From assembly GCF_004138485.1 (NCBI RefSeq), contig NZ_RYEV01000004.1:990803-1054802 (forward strand): 64,000 nucleotides of DNA, given 5' to 3'. The DNA is from Peristeroidobacter soli. Lineage in GTDB: Bacteria > Pseudomonadota > Gammaproteobacteria > Steroidobacterales > Steroidobacteraceae. The position numbers and the translations under genes were made by a program. The notes below the pieces were generated by a model. The model was given only the letters and a program-made list of their open reading frames with translations. It did no database searches and was not told where the DNA came from. Shown here one piece after another: positions 52,284-60,886 of this stretch (within the stretch, counting starts at the first letter, position 1; every line of letters begins with the position of its first letter).

Positions 52284-54491
52284 TCAGAACTTGATGCGAG
52301 TCTGCACGCCGTACCAGCGCGGTTCGCCGTACGTCGTGTAGGTTCCTCCGAGCGGCGCGCCGGAAACGTCGAAGGCAAACGTCTCGCGCTCCTCGTCGAG
52401 CAGATTGTTCGCGAACACGGCAACCGACAGCCGATCGTCCATCAACGAGAGCGTGACGCGCGCGTTGACCAGCCAGCTGGCCGGGATCTTGGTCACCGGC
52501 GCGTTGGTCAGCTGAGCGTAGAAATCGTCGCCGTAGCTCGCGGTCACATTCACGTTCAAGCCGCCGAACTGGAAGTGCGTGTCCTTGCTGGCGGAAAGGT
52601 TGGCAGTGTAGCGCGGCGACTGCGGAGCTTCACGGCTGACCCGTCGATTGCCGATGGGCACATCGTCCACTTTCGTGCGCAGGTACGCACCGCCGACAGA
52701 GAACAAGTAGCCGTCTCCGGCGCTGAGCGACAGCTCCGCGTCCGCGCCGTACATCGAGGCCGTGGTATTGAACAGCGTGAAGTTGAAGCCGCGCTGGTCG
52801 AAGGCCTGATAGTCGTCGTAGTCGTAGTAGAACACCGCGCCGTTGAGTCGCGCACGATTGTTCAGGAACTGGAACTTCTCGCCGATCTCGTAGGCGAGCA
52901 AGCTCTCGCCCTTGAAGCGGAACATGGACAGCGGCGCCTGGCCGACGAAGCCGGCGTTGTAGTTGAACGCTTTGTAGCCCAGGCTCACGCTGGAATACAG
53001 CAACAGATCGTCGGTCGCCGACCAATTGAGCTGCACGCGACCCGACGTTCCCGTTTCGGCATGCTCGTCGCTCGTGGTGCCGTTGGCCGCCAACGTTCCA
53101 GGCTGGATGAACAGCGGGCACAGCGCGCCTTCGCACACTTCAGTGTAGTTGTACTTCTTTTCGTCGCGCGTCACGCGCACGCCGGTCGTCAGGCGCACCG
53201 AGTCGGAGATGTCATATTCGCTTTGTGCGAACGCCGACGCCGACCGCGTGTCCACGCTGTAATTCGCTCGCGGATACGACGCGAAGGCCGGCAGATTGAA
53301 GCCCTGGAAGTAATCGCCGTCGATATACAAATAGTAAACACCCGCCGTCCAGCGAAAAGCGCCGTCGGCATCGATCAGGCGCAACTCCTGAGTCAGGTGG
53401 GTCGCTGCCGCATTCTGCTGGAAGATGCCGATGGGATACGGCGAGAAGTCGTTGTCCGAATCGTAAGTGCTGTCGAGCTTCTGATAGCTCGTGATCGACG
53501 CCAGCGTGAGCGTGTCGAACTGATACTGAACCTTCGCGCCCGCGGACCAGGTGCGTCGCTCCAACTGGCCGGGATAGTCGAGCGCGCCGGTGTACGGATC
53601 GCCGTCGGCGTCGACATAACCGAAGCCCGTCGGTGAGCCGGGCGGCAACCGAATGCCCAAGCCGTCCGCGTCCGGAGCTGCGCCGGTGATCATACTCGCA
53701 CCGGTATAGATGGGACGGATCTCGTAGTAGTCGGCAAACAGCGAGATATCGAGCTGATCGGACGGCTCGATCTTGACCTGCACGCGACCGGCGACGGTAT
53801 CGTCGTTGGCGTAATCGGGGCCGATCGCATTCTTGAAGTAACCGTCATTCCGGTTGTAGAGCACGGCGGCTCGCGCCGAGACCGTGTCGCTCAACGGTCC
53901 GCCCACGGCGCCTTCGAATCCGAGTTGATCGAAGCTGCCGACCGTCAGTTCAGCAAAGCCGTCGAGCGACTGCGTCGGCTGACGGGTGATCACATGTAAC
54001 AAACCGCCAGTGGCGTTGCGGCCGAACAGCGTGCCCTGCGGTCCTTTCAGGACTTCGACGCGCTCCACGTCGTACAGCCGCTGCACGCTGGTGGCGTTGG
54101 AGGGCTGATACACCTCGTCGATGTAGTAAGCATTGGCGGGTTCGATGTGGCCGGCGAAATCGTTCTGCGACACGCCGCGAATCGAGATCAGGCCGGCGAT
54201 CGGCGAGCCACCCGGATCGGCGAATTGCAGGCCCGGCGTGAGCAGGGCCAGATCGGTCGAATCCCGCACGCCGCGCTGGACCAGATCGTCCGAGCTGAAC
54301 GCGCTCAGGCTGATGCCCACGTCCTGAAGATTGGCGCTGCTGCGAGTGGCGGTAACGACGATTTCAGTGAGGCCGCCGAGCTGTTCCGACGTTTCGCTCG
54401 ACTGTGAGTACGCAGGCATGACCGCCGCGCACGCAAGAATGGAATGAAGGCCGCAGGCGACACGCACAGCGGCAGACGTGCGATTGGACAT
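52284..54491 (-). CDS. TonB-dependent receptor
   Basis: 735 residues; signal peptide then LTEIVVTATRSS, plug motifs (DSTDLALLTPGLQFAD, VERVEVLKGPQGTLFGRNATGG) and a barrel ending in WYGVQTRIKF. No STN domain. The FGRNATGG plug type is common in receptors of sphingomonads and related groups for organic compounds. It forms an operon with the acyl-CoA synthetase downstream. Upstream (54567-54588) lies one of two copies of a 22-bp motif also found in the promoter region of the cupin/SDR genes. Confidence 0.94.
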   Translation of the reverse strand: MSNRTSAAVRVACGLHSILACAAVMPAYSQSSETSEQLGGLTEIVVTATRSSANLQDVGISLSAFSSDDLVQRGVRDSTDLALLTPGLQFADPGGSPIAGLISIRGVSQNDFAGHIEPANAYYIDEVYQPSNATSVQRLYDVERVEVLKGPQGTLFGRNATGGLLHVITRQPTQSLDGFAELTVGSFDQLGFEGAVGGPLSDTVSARAAVLYNRNDGYFKNAIGPDYANDDTVAGRVQVKIEPSDQLDISLFADYYEIRPIYTGASMITGAAPDADGLGIRLPPGSPTGFGYVDADGDPYTGALDYPGQLERRTWSAGAKVQYQFDTLTLASITSYQKLDSTYDSDNDFSPYPIGIFQQNAAATHLTQELRLIDADGAFRWTAGVYYLYIDGDYFQGFNLPAFASYPRANYSVDTRSASAFAQSEYDISDSVRLTTGVRVTRDEKKYNYTEVCEGALCPLFIQPGTLAANGTTSDEHAETGTSGRVQLNWSATDDLLLYSSVSLGYKAFNYNAGFVGQAPLSMFRFKGESLLAYEIGEKFQFLNNRARLNGAVFYYDYDDYQAFDQRGFNFTLFNTTASMYGADAELSLSAGDGYLFSVGGAYLRTKVDDVPIGNRRVSREAPQSPRYTANLSASKDTHFQFGGLNVNVTASYGDDFYAQLTNAPVTKIPASWLVNARVTLSLMDDRLSVAVFANNLLDEERETFAFDVSGAPLGGTYTTYGEPRWYGVQTRIKF

Positions 54492-54566
54492 GATCCCCCC
54501 GTTTTGAGCGCCACTCGGATGTGGCGTCTGTTCGGGGAGGACTGTGACAGAAGGGTCAAACGGCCC

Positions 54567-54588
54567 ACATGACGTGAACCACTCATAT
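54567..54588 (-). promoter_or_regulatory. Putative LuxR-regulator site, copy 1
   Basis: Plus strand reads ACATGACGTGAACCACTCAT plus AT; imperfect dyad ATGA(C)GTG / CAC-TCAT. Matches copy 2 at 58144-58164 in about 19 of 21 bases. It lies 76 bp upstream of the receptor ATG and in the same orientation to it as copy 2 is to the cupin gene. The 54492-54704 gap otherwise contains only the hairpin below. Confidence 0.6.
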
Positions 54589-54623
54589 CAACGACCGATC
54601 GGACCTCCTGTCACGACGGTCGT

Positions 54624-54661
54624 GGCTCCTTGGAAAAAAGCGTGGTGTTTTTCCAGGAGCC
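54624..54661 (-). terminator. Hairpin downstream of the LuxR gene, probable terminator
   Basis: GGCTCCTTGGAAAAA pairs with TTTTTCCAGGAGCC around a 10-base loop (one bulge); it lies 44 bp beyond the LuxR gene stop, between it and the receptor operon. The A/T part of the stem is internal, so termination efficiency is uncertain. Confidence 0.45.
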
Positions 54662-54704
54662 CGCCACCTGCGGCGGCGAGGCACATCCATGTACCCGAGG
54701 GTTG

Positions 54705-55802
54705 CTATTGCAGGCGTAGTAACTTCGACACCAGCTGCGTACGGCTCGAAACATCCGCCTTGGCGTAGATGGAACGCAGATGATTCTCGACCGTCCGCAG
54801 GGCAATGCGCAGCTCGGTCGCGATGCCGGCGTTGCATAGACCGGCGGCGACCAGCCGGGCAATTTCACCTTCTCGTTCGGTCAAAGCGAACAGCCGCGTC
54901 GATGCATTCAGCAAGCGCGCCGTCAGCGGCTCGCTGGTGATCAACAAATATCGCTCACGCCCGCCGGGACTGCGCAACCGGGACACTGAAATCTCCAGCG
55001 GCCGGATGCCACCGGTCGTGAACACGTTGCGTCCATCGCCACCGTGGCCCGAGACCTCGCCGGAAATCAGCAATCGACGCACCTCGCCGAGCAGCGCCGC
55101 GGTCCCGTTCGCAGGACTCACATCGAGATCCGCCAGACCGCGAGCGTTGGCATTCTCGATGGCGAGATCGTGGTCGAGGATCACGTACCCCACGCCACCG
55201 CTCATGCTCAAGGAATTCAGCACATCGTGCGACAGACGCTCGGCATCCTGATAGGCCAGCAGCCGCATGGCCGAGGTGATCGCCGGCGCCAGTCGTTCAA
55301 AGGTGCGGACCTCATGCGACTGGAACGGCCGGTCATCGACACAGCGATGAAAGCCGATGCACATGAGCTGCGGGCCGGACGCGATCGGACACGGCACGAT
55401 CAACGCCATGACGTGCCCGATGTTGTACCGATACAGAAAGGCATCGCGATACGCATGGTCGTGCAGATCCACCGCGCTCGCCGACAGCCCCGACACCAGT
55501 TCAATCGGTGCCTGCGGGTGATGCAGCCAGCGCAGGCCCGAACGCACCACCGGGTCGAGGCGGAAATAGTGATCCAGGTAGACCTCGGCTGCCTCCGGCG
55601 TGTCGCCGGCGTACGAATAGCTCGCCGCGTAGCAATCCGCCCGGGGCGCGCTGGCAAACCGGAAATAGACACCGCTGGTCGCAGCGATGCGGGCCGCGAC
55701 CGGGCGCAACAGCTGCGCGTCTACAGTGCTGTGATCGGTGCAGGCAAGAATCTTCGCAACGGCTGACTCGATCGAGTCGTCAGCCACTTCCACGCCGTGC
55801 AT
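54705..55802 (-). CDS. LuxR-family transcriptional regulator
   Basis: 365 residues from the second ATG at 55802, which follows a G-rich ribosome site; an ATG at 55814 is possible. The N-terminal ~270 residues form a sensor region of two PAS/GAF-like parts with no phosphoacceptor or autoinducer-domain motifs that I recognise. The C-terminal GerE/LuxR HTH is clear: LTEREGEIARLVAAGLCNAGIATELRIALRTVENHLRSIYAK (in parts). Last gene of the SDR-SDR-VOC group on the same strand. The most likely local regulator of the 22-bp motif pair; the ligand may be an intermediate of the pathway. Confidence 0.9.
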   Translation of the reverse strand: MHGVEVADDSIESAVAKILACTDHSTVDAQLLRPVAARIAATSGVYFRFASAPRADCYAASYSYAGDTPEAAEVYLDHYFRLDPVVRSGLRWLHHPQAPIELVSGLSASAVDLHDHAYRDAFLYRYNIGHVMALIVPCPIASGPQLMCIGFHRCVDDRPFQSHEVRTFERLAPAITSAMRLLAYQDAERLSHDVLNSLSMSGGVGYVILDHDLAIENANARGLADLDVSPANGTAALLGEVRRLLISGEVSGHGGDGRNVFTTGGIRPLEISVSRLRSPGGRERYLLITSEPLTARLLNASTRLFALTEREGEIARLVAAGLCNAGIATELRIALRTVENHLRSIYAKADVSSRTQLVSKLLRLQ

Positions 55803-55889
55803 GGAGCCCCCCATTGGCGCCGAGCCAGGAAAGGGGACGGATACAATCTGCCCCCGTCCCGCAAACCTACACCAGGCGGCCCGGGCGAC

Positions 55890-56405
55890 TCAACCGAGGC
55901 GTCGAATCGGGTCGGCACCGTCCCAACGCTGGCCCGACTCCCGGATCATCGCGAACAGCTCGATGACCGGCGCGGTCATCTCGATCACCTCGATCATGCC
56001 CTGCAAATCCCGACGCGCATCGACATAGGCGGCCTGGGCGCCGATCGAGACCCGGGCATCCAGCACCTTGTCATAACCGCGCGCCACATAATCGTCCACG
56101 GTACGCTGATAGTCCGCCGGCGCCACGCCGACGGCATAGTGATGAAAGCCCCAGCCCCGCTCGCGCTGTACTTCTTTATAGACGCTGGGCAGATCGTCCC
56201 GCTGCTGAATCAACTCGTACATCATGCCGCCCGACATGCCCAGACACAGCGACAGCTTCGCCTGCGACGGCACGCCGCGATACTCGAGCCGCTCGAACGG
56301 AAAGTTGTCGAAGTAGAACCAGGGACCGATGCCGAGCGCCTGCGCAAAGCGCGGCATCGCCGCTTCGATGTTCTCGACGAAGTAGGCCATCTGAATGACT
56401 TGCAT
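55890..56405 (-). CDS. VOC/glyoxalase-superfamily protein
   Basis: 171 residues with the paired beta-alpha-beta-beta-beta pattern of the vicinal-oxygen-chelate fold: IQMAYFVENIEAAMPRFAQALG at the start, then MMYELIQQRDDLPS and GWGFHHYAVGV. A metal-binding His-Glu set typical of these proteins is plausible (HH of FHHYAV, E of MYELIQ) but cannot be assigned safely. Possible roles: isomerase, epimerase or ring-cleaving dioxygenase of the local pathway. 9 bp after the SDR gene. Confidence 0.8.
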   Translation of the reverse strand: MQVIQMAYFVENIEAAMPRFAQALGIGPWFYFDNFPFERLEYRGVPSQAKLSLCLGMSGGMMYELIQQRDDLPSVYKEVQRERGWGFHHYAVGVAPADYQRTVDDYVARGYDKVLDARVSIGAQAAYVDARRDLQGMIEVIEMTAPVIELFAMIRESGQRWDGADPIRRLG

Positions 56406-56414
56406 GATGTTATC

Positions 56415-57200
56415 TCAATGAGCCAGCACGTAGCCGCCGTCGCAGGCAATGGCTTGCCCGGTGATGTAACGCGCCTCCTCCGAGGCTAGAAACAGCACCA
56501 GGTTCGCCACATCCTCGGGCTCCTGCAACGAGCCCATCGGGATCTGCGCCACAAACGCCGCTGTGAACTGCTCGACCGACGCGCCGGCTTGACGCGCCAT
56601 GCGCTCGAACAATGCTTCGAGCATCGGCGTACGCGCCTGGCCCGGATGCACGGAGTTGCAGCGAATGCGGTAACCGGAGGTCGCACAATGCAGCGCCACC
56701 GACTGAGTGAGGTGCTGCACGGACGCCTTGGCCGCGCCATAGGCAGTCAGAAACGGCGTGGGCACCAGCGACGCGATGGAAGAAACATTCACGATCGAGC
56801 CGCCGCCCGATTCCGACATCAGTGCAATCGCGTGCTTGCACGCGAGGAACACGCCGGCGCTGTTGACGGTGAAGATCTTGTTCCAGTCGGTCAGCGGCGC
56901 GCCCTGCGGATCCTTGGGCGCGCTGGGATCGCCTTCGATGCCCGCGTTGTTGACCAGGATGTGCAAGGCTCCATGCGCCTTGCGGATCGACTGCAAGATA
57001 TCGATCCAGCCCTGTTCGGAGGCGACATCCTGCACGATCGCGTCCGCATTCAGACGCCCCGCGGCCTCCTGCAACACAGCCGCGTTGAGATCCGACATCA
57101 CCACGATCGCGCCCTCTTCCTTCAAGCGCTTTGCTGCCGCGAATCCGATGCCTTGCGCGGCTCCTGTGACCAGTGCCACCCGACCTTCGACTCGTTTCAT
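56415..57200 (-). CDS. Short-chain dehydrogenase/reductase
   Basis: 261 residues from the ATG at 57200 behind GGAGCGA. Classical SDR: TGAAQGIGFA cofactor loop, NNAGIEG, catalytic Ser in VNVSSIAS, YGAAKAS as the Tyr-x-x-x-Lys motif, and PGQARTP. The Asp in VVMSDLNAAV after beta-2 suggests NAD preference. Oxidises or reduces a hydroxyl/keto intermediate; substrate unknown. 16 bp after the second SDR gene, same operon. Confidence 0.93.
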   Translation of the reverse strand: MKRVEGRVALVTGAAQGIGFAAAKRLKEEGAIVVMSDLNAAVLQEAAGRLNADAIVQDVASEQGWIDILQSIRKAHGALHILVNNAGIEGDPSAPKDPQGAPLTDWNKIFTVNSAGVFLACKHAIALMSESGGGSIVNVSSIASLVPTPFLTAYGAAKASVQHLTQSVALHCATSGYRIRCNSVHPGQARTPMLEALFERMARQAGASVEQFTAAFVAQIPMGSLQEPEDVANLVLFLASEEARYITGQAIACDGGYVLAH

Positions 57201-57216
57201 AGATCGCTCCAAACCT

Positions 57217-58002
57217 TTATTCGAAATGCGCGGACGGCGGACCCGCGAGCTGCGCGCCATCGACGATCAAGGAAGAACCGTCGATCATGATCGCATCGTC
57301 GGAGGCCGCGAACGCAATGGTGCGAGCGATATCGTCCGCCGTCGCCACACGCCCCATCGGCACCTGACGCGCCATGCGCGCCAGCAACTCCGAACGACTG
57401 CCCATTGCCGCCGCGACTGGATCGAGCATCTCGGTGTCGACATAGGTGGGATGCACGGAGACGCAACGGATCGGATAGCCGCGTTGCGCGCAGTGTAGTG
57501 CTACCGACTTCGTGAGAATCGTGACGCCGCCCTTGGAGGCACAGTAGCCCGCGATATCGGCAATGCCGACCAATCCACCCACCGAGGAAACATTGACGAT
57601 GGCGCCACTGCCCCTGGTGCTCTTGATCGTGCGCACGCCATGCTTGCAACCGAGCATGGTGCCCGTCAGGTTGACGGCCAGCATCGCATTCCAGTCTTCG
57701 AGCGTGACATCCTCGATGGAGCCGCCGCGACCGATGCCGGCGATGTTACAAAGGATGTCGAGCCGTCCGAACCGGTCGACCGTCCGGCGCATCGCCTGTT
57801 CCCATTGCGATTCGTTCGCAACGTCGAGCGTCAACGCCAGCGCGTTCGCTCCGATCCGCGCCGCCGTCCGCTCGGCGCCGTCAGCGGAAATGTCGGCCGC
57901 CACGACGCGGGCGCCCTCCGATGCGAATAGCAACGCCGTGGCGCGCCCGATGCCGGACGCGGCACCGGTGATGAATGCCGTTTTACCTTCGAGCCTGCCC
58001 AT
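57217..58002 (-). CDS. Short-chain dehydrogenase/reductase
   Basis: 261 residues from the ATG at 58002; GGGGGATC precedes it. TGAASGIGRA loop, CNIAGIGRGG, VNVSSVGGL with the catalytic Ser, and YCASKGG as Tyr-x-x-x-Lys. VVAADISADGA also suggests NAD use. First gene of the minus-strand group SDR-SDR-VOC-LuxR, divergent from cupin-paaK. Homologous to the neighbouring SDR, so the two may act on consecutive or stereoisomeric intermediates. Confidence 0.93.
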   Translation of the reverse strand: MGRLEGKTAFITGAASGIGRATALLFASEGARVVAADISADGAERTAARIGANALALTLDVANESQWEQAMRRTVDRFGRLDILCNIAGIGRGGSIEDVTLEDWNAMLAVNLTGTMLGCKHGVRTIKSTRGSGAIVNVSSVGGLVGIADIAGYCASKGGVTILTKSVALHCAQRGYPIRCVSVHPTYVDTEMLDPVAAAMGSRSELLARMARQVPMGRVATADDIARTIAFAASDDAIMIDGSSLIVDGAQLAGPPSAHFE

Positions 58003-58143
58003 GATCCCCCGCTCGCAATCTGCCCGGCGAGGCTGAAGTCGGGCGCAGGCGGCGGCAATAGCGTATTCCACTCAGCCCCTCGGGGCTGCACCTCCCGCGG
58101 GATTTCCCCGGCCGCGCTCCTTGGAGTCACGCGGCCTAAGGGG

Positions 58144-58164
58144 TATGAGTGGTTCTCGTCATGT
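58144..58164 (+). promoter_or_regulatory. Putative LuxR-regulator site, copy 2
   Basis: Plus strand reads TATGAGTGGTTCTCGTCAT plus GT, the reverse complement of copy 1 apart from about two bases. It lies in the 219-bp divergent region, 58 bp before the cupin ATG and 142 bp before the SDR ATG. A TACCAT hexamer at 58186-58191 could be the -10 for cupin-paaK. The rest of the gap holds a CAGCCCCTCGGGGCTG hairpin near 58072-58088. Confidence 0.6.
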
Positions 58165-58221
58165 CCTGGCCCACGACGGCCCTCCTACCATCCGCCTCAC
58201 AACAGTTGACGGGGGATTGGC

Positions 58222-58707
58222 ATGTCGAGCGTATCCATCAAGCGCAGCGAGAACAGCACGGTCAAGGCGACCGCGACTCACAAGTCGGCGTTCTTCGATC
58301 CGTCCGGCCTGCCCTGGGCCGACTGGGTCATGCCCGGCACCTGGTTCAAACTGCTCAACGTCAACCCCTACACCGGCGGCTTCTCGATGTTGCTCAAGGT
58401 GTCGCCGGACAACGCCGCAGCGGTGCACGGCCATCTGGGCGCGGTCGAAGGCATCCTGCTCGAAGGCGGCTTCAGCTACGGCGAGGATCGCGGTCGGGCC
58501 GGACACTATGTCTACGAAGGCGCCGGCATTCGCCACGAGCCGACCACTCATCCGGACGGCATGATCATGTTCGCCGTCGTGCACGGCCCGTTGGCCGGCT
58601 ATCACGACGATGGCGCCGTCGCCGCCGTCGTCGATGCGCGCTTGATGTACGACCTCGCGGTCGCCGCCGGCGCAGCGGATCACATCGAACGGCCGTCGCA
58701 CTGGTGA
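58222..58707 (+). CDS. Cupin-domain protein, 2,4'-dihydroxyacetophenone dioxygenase-like
   Basis: 161 residues forming one cupin barrel: GTWFKLLNVNPYTGGFSMLL, HGHLGAVEGILLEG (metal His/Glu set), GHYVYEGAGIRHEP and MFAVVHGPLAGYHDDG. The pattern recalls the small cupin dioxygenases that cleave C-C bonds in aryl or diketone side chains. GGGGGAT precedes the ATG. The PaaK-like gene overlaps its stop codon, so an acid released by the dioxygenase could be activated directly to a CoA ester. Function as an oxygenase is inferred from family similarity only. Confidence 0.78.
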   Translation: MSSVSIKRSENSTVKATATHKSAFFDPSGLPWADWVMPGTWFKLLNVNPYTGGFSMLLKVSPDNAAAVHGHLGAVEGILLEGGFSYGEDRGRAGHYVYEGAGIRHEPTTHPDGMIMFAVVHGPLAGYHDDGAVAAVVDARLMYDLAVAAGAADHIERPSHW

Positions 58708-59990
58708 TCCGCGACGTGTCGTTGGAACCCATCGAACGCGCCAGCCAGGACGAACTGCGCGCCCTGCAACTGCACCGACTGCAATGGTCGGTGCGGCATG
58801 CTTACGAGAACGTACCGCACTATCGACGGATGTTCGCCGAGCGCGGCGTGCATCCGGACGAGTTGCGGACACTCGACGACCTGGCGAAGTTTCCGTTCAC
58901 GACCAAAGCCGATCTGCGCGCCAACTATCCGTTCGGCATGTTCGCCGTGCCTCGCGAACGCATCAGCCGGATTCATGCGTCGAGTGGCACGACCGGCCAA
59001 CCCACCGTCGTCGGCTACACCGCCAACGACCTCGACACCTGGGCCAATCTGGTCGCGCGCTCGATTCGTGCAGCGGGCGGCCGACCCGGCGACATCGTGC
59101 ACGTGGCGTATGGCTATGGATTGTTCACAGGCGGTCTCGGCGCTCACTACGGTGCCGAGCGTCTCGGTTGCACCGTGATTCCGATGTCCGGCGGGCAAAC
59201 TCAGAAACAAGTGCAGCTCATACGCGACTTCCGGCCCGACATCATCATGGTCACGCCCTCGTACATGCTGGCGATCGCCGATGAGTTCACCAGGCAAGGC
59301 CTCGATCCGCGCGAATCTTCGCTCAGCCTCGGCATCTTCGGCGCGGAGCCCTGGACGGAAGCCATGCGTGCCGAGATCGAAACGACCATGGACATCGACG
59401 CCGTCGATATCTACGGCCTGTCCGAAGTCATGGGCCCGGGCGTCGCCAACGAATGTATCGAGACCAAAGACGGCCCGGTCATCTGGGAAGATCATTTCTA
59501 TCCGGAAATCATCGATCCGGAGACCGGCGCGGTGCTGCCGGACGGTGAGCTGGGGGAGCTCGTATTCACCTCGCTCAGCAAGGAGGCGCTGCCCATCATT
59601 CGCTACCGGACGCGCGACATCACTCGATTGCTGCCACCGACCGCACGCTCCATGCGACGCATGGCGAAGATCATCGGCCGTTCCGACGACATGATGATCG
59701 TGCGCGGAGTCAACGTGTTCCCAACCCAGATCGAGGAGCTGATTCTGCGTCTGCCCGAGCTCACGCCTCACTATCTGCTCGAGCTGACTCGCGAGGGACG
59801 GCTCGACAATCTGACGATCCACGTCGAAGCCGAGACCTGCCCCACCGCCACCGCCGCTGCGAACACGCTCGGAGAAGCGGTGAAAGCGCACATCGGCATC
59901 AGCGCCGATGTGCGAATTGCGCCGAGAGGCTCCATCGAGCGATCGGTCGGCAAGGCGCAACGCATTCGCGACAATCGACAGCGCGGCTGA
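58704..59990 (+). CDS. Phenylacetate-CoA ligase family enzyme (PaaK-like)
   Basis: 428 residues from a GTG at 58704 that overlaps the cupin stop (GTGA), giving the standard PaaK length. LQWSVRHAYENVPHYRRMF start, P-loop SSGTTGQPTVVGYT, the PaaK-typical DIYGLSEVMGPGVANEC, EGEL-type hinge RYRTRDITRLL, SDDMMIVRGVNVFP, and a PaaK C-terminal domain ending SVGKAQRIRD. Activates an arylacetic or aryl carboxylic acid to CoA. No other phenylacetate-pathway genes are present here, so the substrate is probably a related acid from the cupin reaction. Confidence 0.92.
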   Translation: MIRDVSLEPIERASQDELRALQLHRLQWSVRHAYENVPHYRRMFAERGVHPDELRTLDDLAKFPFTTKADLRANYPFGMFAVPRERISRIHASSGTTGQPTVVGYTANDLDTWANLVARSIRAAGGRPGDIVHVAYGYGLFTGGLGAHYGAERLGCTVIPMSGGQTQKQVQLIRDFRPDIIMVTPSYMLAIADEFTRQGLDPRESSLSLGIFGAEPWTEAMRAEIETTMDIDAVDIYGLSEVMGPGVANECIETKDGPVIWEDHFYPEIIDPETGAVLPDGELGELVFTSLSKEALPIIRYRTRDITRLLPPTARSMRRMAKIIGRSDDMMIVRGVNVFPTQIEELILRLPELTPHYLLELTREGRLDNLTIHVEAETCPTATAAANTLGEAVKAHIGISADVRIAPRGSIERSVGKAQRIRDNRQRG

Positions 59991-59993
59991 CGC

Positions 59994-60374
59994 TCAGGTC
60001 TTGGGCGAGAAATCCTTGAACGTGCAGATCTGGCCGTTCACGCCGATGCCGGTGAAGCGGTCCATGTCATGGAAGCTCTCGGTCACCAGCGAGAAATCCT
60101 TCATGTCTTTCAGCGGTGCGCAGTCCTGCGTGAACTTCATGTTGAACTTGTGACCGGCCTCGTCCGTGACTTCGAGCTCGCGATCGTTGATGTAACGAAA
60201 GCTGGCTATCCGGTTCAGATCGATGGCCTGCGTCAATGCATCTTCGGCCGGCGGCGGAATCGGTCGCCACTTTGCGAAGTCGCGATCGCTGGCGGTGCCA
60301 AAGCCGACGATGGCAATGGCGCAAAAGGCGACGCCGGTGGCGGCCACGATCAGGCGGTTGAGCGGGATGTTCAT
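59994..60374 (-). CDS. DUF6491-like exported protein
   Basis: 126 residues from the ATG at 60374 (GGAGAC ribosome site); an upstream in-frame start at 60416 adds 14 non-family residues and overlaps its neighbour. N-terminal hydrophobic signal or anchor (LIVAATGVAFCAIAIVGF). The rest (SFRYINDRELEVTDEAG, MKFTQDCAPLKDMKDF, NGQICTFKDFSP) has the two-cysteine beta-rich pattern I associate with DUF6491. Function unknown. Forms a pair with the homologous gene 10 bp upstream. Confidence 0.7.
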   Translation of the reverse strand: MNIPLNRLIVAATGVAFCAIAIVGFGTASDRDFAKWRPIPPPAEDALTQAIDLNRIASFRYINDRELEVTDEAGHKFNMKFTQDCAPLKDMKDFSLVTESFHDMDRFTGIGVNGQICTFKDFSPKT

Positions 60375-60384
60375 GGCTGTCTCC

Positions 60385-60792
60385 TCACCCCTGTGCCGCG
60401 GCGGAGTCGTCAGCATCCGGGCTGCGCTTGGCCGGCGGGCCCTCGCTGACCGAGAAGCTGCCGAAGTAACAGCGGCCCCAACCGGGCAGGATCACAGAGC
60501 TGAAGCGATCCAGCGTGTCCATGGGCTGCGCGTCGAAAACGATGGAGTAGGCAAAATCCAGACCGACGCACGGTCCCACCAGCGACGCGTAAAACCATTG
60601 CCGATGCGCATCCTCGACCCACAAGCCCTTGTCGCCATCGGCCTGCCAGTCGCGGATGCCCCCAAAATTCACGAATGGGATGGAAGCCCGGGCTGGGGTG
60701 GGCTGCTGGTTGGCGGCCAGCACGCCGCTCACGGGCGCAAACGCCGCGGCCGTCAGCAAGCCGGCCGCCGCGGCCTTGACGATCTTGTTCAT
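60385..60792 (-). CDS. DUF6491-like exported protein
   Basis: 135 residues; a signal peptide ends at GVLAANQ. IPFVNFGGIRDWQADGDKGLWVED, WFYASLVGPCVGLDFAY and GRCYFGSFSVSEGPP give the same two-cysteine pattern as the downstream gene (shown here in parts). Divergent from the two-component system, which could control it; the 60793-60886 gap is too short to show a clear operator. Confidence 0.72.
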   Translation of the reverse strand: MNKIVKAAAAGLLTAAAFAPVSGVLAANQQPTPARASIPFVNFGGIRDWQADGDKGLWVEDAHRQWFYASLVGPCVGLDFAYSIVFDAQPMDTLDRFSSVILPGWGRCYFGSFSVSEGPPAKRSPDADDSAAAQG

Positions 60793-60886
60793 GACATTTT
60801 CCTCATCGAGCGTGACCGGATCGGATCACGGCTGCAGAATGCGAGCCGAGGCTGACGCGAATCTGACGTTCGGGGGCCAGGGGCCT

